The position numbers were made by a program, and so were the translations under genes. Of a stretch of 8,724 nucleotides of DNA, positions 5,707 through 8,724 are shown one piece after another. The DNA comes from an uncultured Clostridia bacterium (GTDB lineage: Bacteria; Bacillota; Clostridia; Christensenellales; UBA1242), in assembly GCA_947630075.1 (NCBI GenBank), contig CANRGF010000035.1, forward strand, positions 1-8,724. The letters are read 5' to 3'. Each line of letters begins with the position of its first letter. Position 1 is the first letter of the stretch. A model generated the notes under the pieces. It saw nothing but the letters and a program-made list of their open reading frames with translations, was not told the DNA's origin and ran no database searches.

Positions 5707-6570
5707 TTATTTATTTCCAACAATAACTTTGCCGTCTAAATTGCAAATATAGCAATTTGGCAAAACGCTTTTAATGTGATTGAGCATTTTCTTATCATGC
5801 TCGTAAATTCGCCCAACAAACATGCCTTCAATCATATTTGCTGGAAGTCCAAACAGGATATATGCAATCCGTTCATCTTCCCCAACCCTACGATTTGCTT
5901 TAAATTGTTCAACGCGCTCTTTTGTGTTCATGCGGAAGAATTGCATAACAGTTTCTAATGGCATTGAGTCATCTAAAAGATTATTTGCTTTAAGTTTATT
6001 GCACTCTTTAACTCGACCATTTAAAATAAATGCAAGTTGCCTGCAACCAGAAAATCTATCTAGCATTGTTTTCTTTGTGAGCCTTCCATCTTTTTGCAAA
6101 CAAGGCAAGAAGCGGGATTCCATTGTGGATTCTGCTTTTAGCGAAAAATAATCCTCATAGCGCAGAGATTCAACAAATTTATCAAGTTCGCCAAATGGAA
6201 CAATCTTAAATTTATCTTTCCAAGAAAATGTCATTCCGCTATAGGCTTTAACATAATCCGCTAGTTTTATTTTTTTGTGTATGTGCCAAAGGCTAACCGC
6301 ATAGGAAATTTTTTTATCCGTTGCGCCACATTCAAAATCTTTTGAAATTAGCCCCTCGCTTGCATACTTATCTAAAAGTTGCTGACTATTGCCAAATCCG
6401 TGCATAAATGTGTCCTTTTTCAAAACGACATCATCACCAACTGCATAGGTTTCATTTTTTAGCGGTTTATCTTTTAAATCATAAAAATTATTGATTTGCT
6501 CAATCATTTTTGATTTTGCAGGCTCTTGCATAACTTTTTTGCAAATGTTTATATATTCTTGTTTTGTCAT
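5707..6570 (-). CDS. Conserved-looking protein of unknown function
   Basis: The 287-residue soluble protein has no recognised catalytic motif. Visible landmarks are an N-terminal helical stretch with MQEPAKSKMIEQINNFYDL (14-32), a KKDTFMHGFGNSQQLLDKYASEGLIS segment (51-76), LWHIHKKIKLADYVKAYSG (94-112), five scattered cysteines and a C-terminal GLPANMIEGMFVGRIYEHD stretch (about 243-261) followed by LPNCYICNLDGKVI. The HG-x-LL-x-EGL pattern loosely recalls ADP-ribosyltransferase-like folds, but the match is too weak to assign. It has a modified ribosome binding site (AAGGCGG) and sits 18 bp after the CMD-cupin gene and 16 bp before the amidohydrolase gene, so it belongs to the redox operon. 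Its role in that pathway is unknown. Confidence 0.8.
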   Translation of the reverse strand: MTKQEYINICKKVMQEPAKSKMIEQINNFYDLKDKPLKNETYAVGDDVVLKKDTFMHGFGNSQQLLDKYASEGLISKDFECGATDKKISYAVSLWHIHKKIKLADYVKAYSGMTFSWKDKFKIVPFGELDKFVESLRYEDYFSLKAESTMESRFLPCLQKDGRLTKKTMLDRFSGCRQLAFILNGRVKECNKLKANNLLDDSMPLETVMQFFRMNTKERVEQFKANRRVGEDERIAYILFGLPANMIEGMFVGRIYEHDKKMLNHIKSVLPNCYICNLDGKVIVGNK

Positions 6571-6588
6571 TTTCCGCCTTTAAAATTA

Positions 6589-7341
6589 TTATTTCAATTT
6601 GTCGTATTGCTTATCGTCAACAGACTCTAACCACTCGTTTGAAGTTTTAACTCCCTGCACTTCGATTGCGAGATGTGAAAACCAACTATCTTTTGCTGCA
6701 CCGTGCCAATGCTTTACATTTGCTGGGATATTTACACAATCTCCCGGCTTTAATTCAATTGCTTTTTTGCCAAATTCTTGATAATATCCTCTTCCACCAA
6801 CGCAAATAAGAATTTGCCCACCGCCAGATTTAGCACGATGAATATGCCAATTATTTCTGCATTTTGGCTCGAAAGTTACATTAAATATGCCTTGTTCTTT
6901 GCAAATTGGTGCGAGATAACTTTGCCCAATAAAATAATCTTTAAAGGCGTCATTTGGGTTGCCTATTGGGAAGAAAATTGTGTTTTGATAAATTTCTTTT
7001 TCAGTTTTTGCGTCAACTTTTTCACCCCAAACATCTTTTGCAAGCCTAAACACCGCCCACGCTTTTGGCCAGCCGACATAAAATGCGCAATGCGTGATGA
7101 TTGCTGCAATTTCTTTTTTGCTCACTCCATTGTTTTTTGCGTTTTGCAAGTGATAAGTTAGCGAACTATCCGTTATGCCAGACGACATTAGCCCGACCAC
7201 CGTGATTATGCATCTCGTTTTAAGGTCAATATCATTATTGTTCCAATTCTCGCCAAAAAGCACATCATCATTGAAGTGTGCAAAATCTGGAGCAAAATCT
7301 CCAAGTTGTTTTCTTCCTGCATCTTGTGTTATTTTTATCAT
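6589..7341 (-). CDS. Carboxymuconolactone decarboxylase (CMD) and cupin fusion protein
   Basis: The 250-residue protein has an N-terminal CMD/AhpD-like helical domain (about 15-105; IITHCAFYVGWPKAW at 81-95) and a C-terminal cupin (about 155-230). The cupin keeps H166 and H168 (NNWHIH) and H211 (IPANVKHWHG), but the usual glutamate ligand position is Q176 (GGQILICVGGRG). The CMD part has a single Cys after the His and no CxxC pair, so AhpD-type peroxidase chemistry is unlikely. Such fusions are common in Clostridia near oxidoreductases. The start is placed at ATG 7341, with GAGGAG 5 nt upstream; the GTG at 7347 would overlap that site. It is the first gene of the long operon, behind the promoter at 7359-7387. 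The substrate is unknown. Confidence 0.92.
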   Translation of the reverse strand: MIKITQDAGRKQLGDFAPDFAHFNDDVLFGENWNNNDIDLKTRCIITVVGLMSSGITDSSLTYHLQNAKNNGVSKKEIAAIITHCAFYVGWPKAWAVFRLAKDVWGEKVDAKTEKEIYQNTIFFPIGNPNDAFKDYFIGQSYLAPICKEQGIFNVTFEPKCRNNWHIHRAKSGGGQILICVGGRGYYQEFGKKAIELKPGDCVNIPANVKHWHGAAKDSWFSHLAIEVQGVKTSNEWLESVDDKQYDKLK

Positions 7342-7358
7342 ATTCACTCCTCAATTTA

Positions 7359-7387
7359 ATTATAAGAAAAAATAAATTTTTTGTAAA
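7359..7387 (-). promoter_or_regulatory. SigA-type promoter of the CMD-cupin operon
   Basis: On the minus strand TTTACA (7382-7387), a 17-bp spacer and TATAAT (7359-7364) give a near-consensus promoter. The predicted start near 7352 falls at the edge of GAGGAG (7347-7352), so the leader is only about 10 nt and barely includes the ribosome binding site. A 20-bp inverted repeat, TGAAATT-N6-AATTTCA (7464-7483), lies about 110 bp upstream and may be a regulatory site, though in such A+T-rich DNA it could be chance. Confidence 0.8.
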
Positions 7388-7522
7388 TCAAAATTTTGTG
7401 ATAGATTTTTAAAACCAAAATAAAATTTGAAATGAAAAAACACTTAAAATTTTTGAAATTGTGTGAAATTTAATGCAATTTCATTAAAATTTTTAATTTT
7501 TTATGCAAATTTTTAATTTTTC
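7388..7522. other. Divergent intergenic region, A/T-tract rich
   Basis: This stretch between the minus-strand operon promoter and the plus-strand RNA promoter has no gene. It holds many A and T tracts. A 14-bp direct repeat, AAATTTTTAATTTT, occurs at 7487-7500 and 7507-7520, spaced 20 bp (about two helical turns). The inverted repeat at 7464-7483 lies here too. Intrinsic bending or UP-element effects on the flanking promoters are possible. Confidence 0.5.
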
Positions 7523-7551
7523 TATTAAAAAACAGACTTTTATGATATAAT
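7523..7551 (+). promoter_or_regulatory. Extended -10 promoter of the small RNA
   Basis: TGA-TATAAT (7543-7551) is a perfect -10 with an extended TGn. The -35 at 17-bp spacing is poor (TATTAA, 7523-7528). The expected start, about 7 nt after the -10, falls at 7558, exactly at the first base of the stem GAAAGTG. Confidence 0.7.
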
Positions 7552-7557
7552 AAAAAT

Positions 7558-7636
7558 GAAAGTGATTGGCTCGGTTTAATGACCTTGCATCCCCTACCAC
7601 ATAAAGTATTTAACACTTGTAGGCACTTTCTTTTTT
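7558..7636 (+). ncRNA. Candidate structured small RNA of about 79 nt, unknown class
   Basis: The predicted 5' end GAAAGTG (7558-7564) pairs perfectly with CACTTTC (7624-7630), which is followed by six T, so the closing stem is also the terminator stem. Inside, CCTAC (7593-7597) pairs with GTAGG (7619-7623), and AAGT (7604-7607) pairs with ACTT (7615-7618) around a 7-nt loop, leaving a CACATA bulge. A smaller GGT/ACC pairing may form at 7573-7584. The segment GCATCCCCTACC is C-rich and could pair with ribosome binding sites. No reading frame with a ribosome binding site is present. I do not recognise a known riboswitch or SRP, 6S or tmRNA signature. Alternatives are a cis-acting leader of the HD gene 50 bp downstream, or transcription from the other strand. 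Confidence 0.6.
7593..7636 (+). terminator. Terminator stem with T6 at the end of the small RNA
   Basis: The hairpin CCTAC/GTAGG continues coaxially into the closing GAAAGTG/CACTTTC stem (5' arm at 7558-7564), and T7631-T7636 follow directly. It would separate the RNA from the HD-domain gene, which has its own promoter. Confidence 0.65.
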
Positions 7637-7650
7637 CATATAGATTTGAG

Positions 7651-7679
7651 TTGCAAAAAAATTTAAAATCAAATATAAT
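7651..7679 (+). promoter_or_regulatory. Promoter of the HD-domain gene, predicted leaderless
   Basis: TTGCAA (7651-7656), a 17-bp spacer and TATAAT (7674-7679) form a good SigA-type promoter. The ATG begins at 7686, 7 nt after the -10, where +1 is expected. No Shine-Dalgarno sequence lies between the -10 and the ATG, so the mRNA is probably leaderless. Confidence 0.75.
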
Positions 7680-7685
7680 ATTGTC

Positions 7686-8378
7686 ATGAAAAATGTTTTG
7701 AAGCAGATTTTGGCAGACGAAGAAATTTTGAATAAATATAGGGCAATAGATAAAATCAATCCATATCCGTTCAGCCATGGAATAAAGCACATACACAATG
7801 TCTTGGCTCTAGCCGACAAAATTGCTCCGGTTTTTCATTTAACAGAGCGTGAAATATTTATTTTAAAAGTATGTGAAGCCTTGCATGATTTAGGTCAAGT
7901 GGACGGAAGAAAAAATCATGGGCAAAAAGCTGCAAAATTTGCAAGGGAATATTTAAAAAGGTTTAACGAATTTTCACCCGATGAAATTGACACAATCTGC
8001 TCAGCAATTTCCACACATGACGAAAAGGATTTTTCAAAATTAGAAAAAAATTTTTCTTGGTTTGTTGCTTTAATTGATAAAATGGATTTTTCATGCGACA
8101 GGCTAGAAGATGACGCTGAAGAGAAGTTTGGTTACACTGCTTATCAGGATATTATTGGTGTGGACTTTGCACTTAAAAATAAAACTTTTATTATAAAAAT
8201 TGTCCTAATCAATAAGCCAAAACTTATGAATGAAAATCTAATTTATAATTATCGCGGGCACTTTTTCAATAATGTCTGTTTCACTGCAAAAGCCTTTTGC
8301 AATCATTTTGGGCTAAAATTGGATATGAAATTAAACAACACTTCCCTAACATTATCGAAATTTGAAGAGTATGAATAA
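7686..8378 (+). CDS. HD-domain metal-dependent phosphohydrolase
   Basis: The 230-residue cytoplasmic protein has an HD domain in its N-terminal half: H35 in HGIKHIHNV, the H67-D68 doublet in EALHDLGQ, H78, H111 in ISTHDEKD, and D131/D134 in ALIDKMDF. This H...HD...H...H...D order suits a one- or two-metal phosphohydrolase acting on nucleotides or related phosphates. The C-terminal 80 residues show no recognisable domain. ATG 7686 is the first possible start: an in-frame TGA lies at 7647-7649 and no ATG, GTG or TTG comes between. No ribosome binding site precedes it, and the promoter puts +1 on its A, unlike most other genes here. It is a single-gene unit on the plus strand. The substrate is unknown. 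Confidence 0.88.
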   Translation: MKNVLKQILADEEILNKYRAIDKINPYPFSHGIKHIHNVLALADKIAPVFHLTEREIFILKVCEALHDLGQVDGRKNHGQKAAKFAREYLKRFNEFSPDEIDTICSAISTHDEKDFSKLEKNFSWFVALIDKMDFSCDRLEDDAEEKFGYTAYQDIIGVDFALKNKTFIIKIVLINKPKLMNENLIYNYRGHFFNNVCFTAKAFCNHFGLKLDMKLNNTSLTLSKFEEYE

Positions 8379-8379
8379 A

Positions 8380-8409
8380 TTTACTTTATCAATAAATGTG
8401 TGAAGTAAA
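8380..8409 (+). terminator. Weak terminator candidate after the HD gene
   Basis: TTTACTT (8380-8386) pairs with AAGTAAA (8403-8409) across a 16-nt loop just behind the stop codon. It is followed by CTTTCC, which is only partly T-rich. The stem is A/T-dominated, so termination would be inefficient. Confidence 0.3.
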
Positions 8410-8481
8410 CTTTCCTGCAAGAGATATTCTGGGATTTATAAGCCAAATTAGATATTTTTTGAAAAAGTTGCCCAAAAATTA

Positions 8482-8510
8482 TTGACAAACGCCTAAAATT
8501 TTGCTATCAT
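8482..8510 (+). promoter_or_regulatory. Strong promoter of the tRNA unit
   Basis: TTGACA (8482-8487), a 17-bp spacer and TATCAT (8505-8510) with an extended TGC form the strongest promoter of the window. The predicted start near 8517 is about 12 nt before the mature tRNA-Ala. Confidence 0.88.
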
Positions 8511-8528
8511 AAGTCTTGTCATATTGAT

Positions 8529-8605
8529 GGGGGATTAGCTCAGTTGGCTAGAGCACCTGCCTTGCAAGCAGGGGGTCAGCGGTTCGAATCCGCTATTCTC
8601 CACCA
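8529..8605 (+). tRNA. tRNA-Ala (anticodon TGC)
   Basis: The full cloverleaf of 77 nt is visible. The acceptor stem is GGGGGAT with ATTCTCC (two G-T pairs). The D arm is GCTC/GAGC. The anticodon stem is CCTGC/GCAGG around CTTGCAA with anticodon TGC. The T arm is AGCGG-TTCGAAT-CCGCT. Discriminator A and CCA are encoded. Confidence 0.98.
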
Positions 8606-8607
8606 AA

Positions 8608-8684
8608 TGAGATGTAGCTCAGCCGGTTAGAGCACCACCCTGATAAGGTGGGGGTCGGTGGTTCGAGTCCACTCATCTCAACCA
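8608..8684 (+). tRNA. tRNA-Ile (anticodon GAT)
   Basis: The full cloverleaf of 77 nt is visible. The acceptor stem is TGAGATG with CATCTCA. The D arm is GCTC/GAGC. The anticodon stem is CCACC/GGTGG around CTGATAA with anticodon GAT. The T arm is GGTGG-TTCGAGT-CCACT. Discriminator A and CCA are encoded. Only 2 bp separate it from tRNA-Ala, so both come from one transcript. Confidence 0.98.
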
Positions 8685-8685
8685 G

Positions 8686-8710
8686 AAAAGTAGGGAAACC
8701 TACTTTTTTT
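8686..8710 (+). terminator. Rho-independent terminator of the tRNA unit
   Basis: AAGTAGG (8688-8694), a GAAA tetraloop and CCTACTT (8699-8705) form a 7-bp stem that merges into a run of seven T (8704-8710). It begins right after the CCA of tRNA-Ile, which shows that the two tRNAs form a closed unit and do not continue into 23S rRNA. Confidence 0.93.
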
Positions 8711-8724
8711 AGACCCCCAACCTT

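Noticed and set aside
7470..7819. Minus-strand frames of 69-108 codons across the small RNA and HD gene start
   Set aside because: They are rich in F, L and C from A/T-rich complement, lack ribosome binding sites and overlap the HD gene and small-RNA promoter.
8529..8684. 16S-23S rRNA spacer
   Set aside because: The tRNA pair is typical of such a spacer, but a promoter directly upstream, a terminator directly downstream and an upstream protein gene show that no rRNA is attached within the window.

Overview
The window is A+T-rich DNA from a low-GC Gram-positive-type bacterium, most likely a gut Clostridia-like or related Bacillota lineage. The evidence is: strong AGGAG-type ribosome binding sites before most genes, near-consensus SigA promoters (TATAAT, often with an extended TGn element), tRNA genes with encoded CCA, and protein families common in that group (flavodoxin_4, CMD-cupin fusion, Isf-like flavoprotein, TetR). 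TGA is used as a stop, so this is not the Mycoplasma code. No phage, transposase or CRISPR gene is visible. Species cannot be named from the sequence.

Layout. At the left edge (1-156) four perfect-length 39-bp tandem units carry a GTTG-G-CAAC core and an A/T hairpin. Positions 157-474 form a long intergenic region with two hairpins and one doubtful small ORF. From 475 to 7341 every gene lies on the minus strand, so it is described right to left. A near-consensus promoter at 7359-7387 starts a tight operon. It encodes a CMD-cupin fusion protein, an unknown 287-residue protein, an ACMSD/LigW-like amidohydrolase with all five metal ligands, an Isf-like iron-sulfur flavoprotein (ATGA overlap with the amidohydrolase gene) and an antibiotic-biosynthesis-monooxygenase (YgiN-like) protein. 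Together these look like small-molecule (aromatic or quinone) redox and detoxification functions. After an 81-bp gap comes a membrane-protein group: a 204-residue five-TM protein, then a 26-codon membrane peptide and a 79-codon two-TM ORF that appear to be one gene split by one base in an A8 tract. A second unit begins at an extended -10 promoter near 2727 and encodes a two-TM protein, a TetR regulator and a six-TM protein whose start overlaps the TetR gene. The leftmost gene is a flavodoxin_4 protein with its own promoter and terminator.

The right end is on the plus strand. A promoter at 7546-7551 appears to start a roughly 79-nt structured RNA (7558-7636) whose 5' end pairs with its own terminator stem. 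I could not match it to a known RNA. Next is an HD-domain phosphohydrolase whose promoter places +1 on the A of its ATG, which suggests a leaderless mRNA. Last is a self-contained tRNA-Ala(UGC)/tRNA-Ile(GAU) unit with a consensus promoter and a GNRA-loop terminator, not embedded in an rRNA operon.

The best leads for something undescribed are the short RNA, the 39-bp array, the leaderless HD gene and the unknown protein inside the redox operon. All functional statements rest on motif recognition by eye; no database search was possible.
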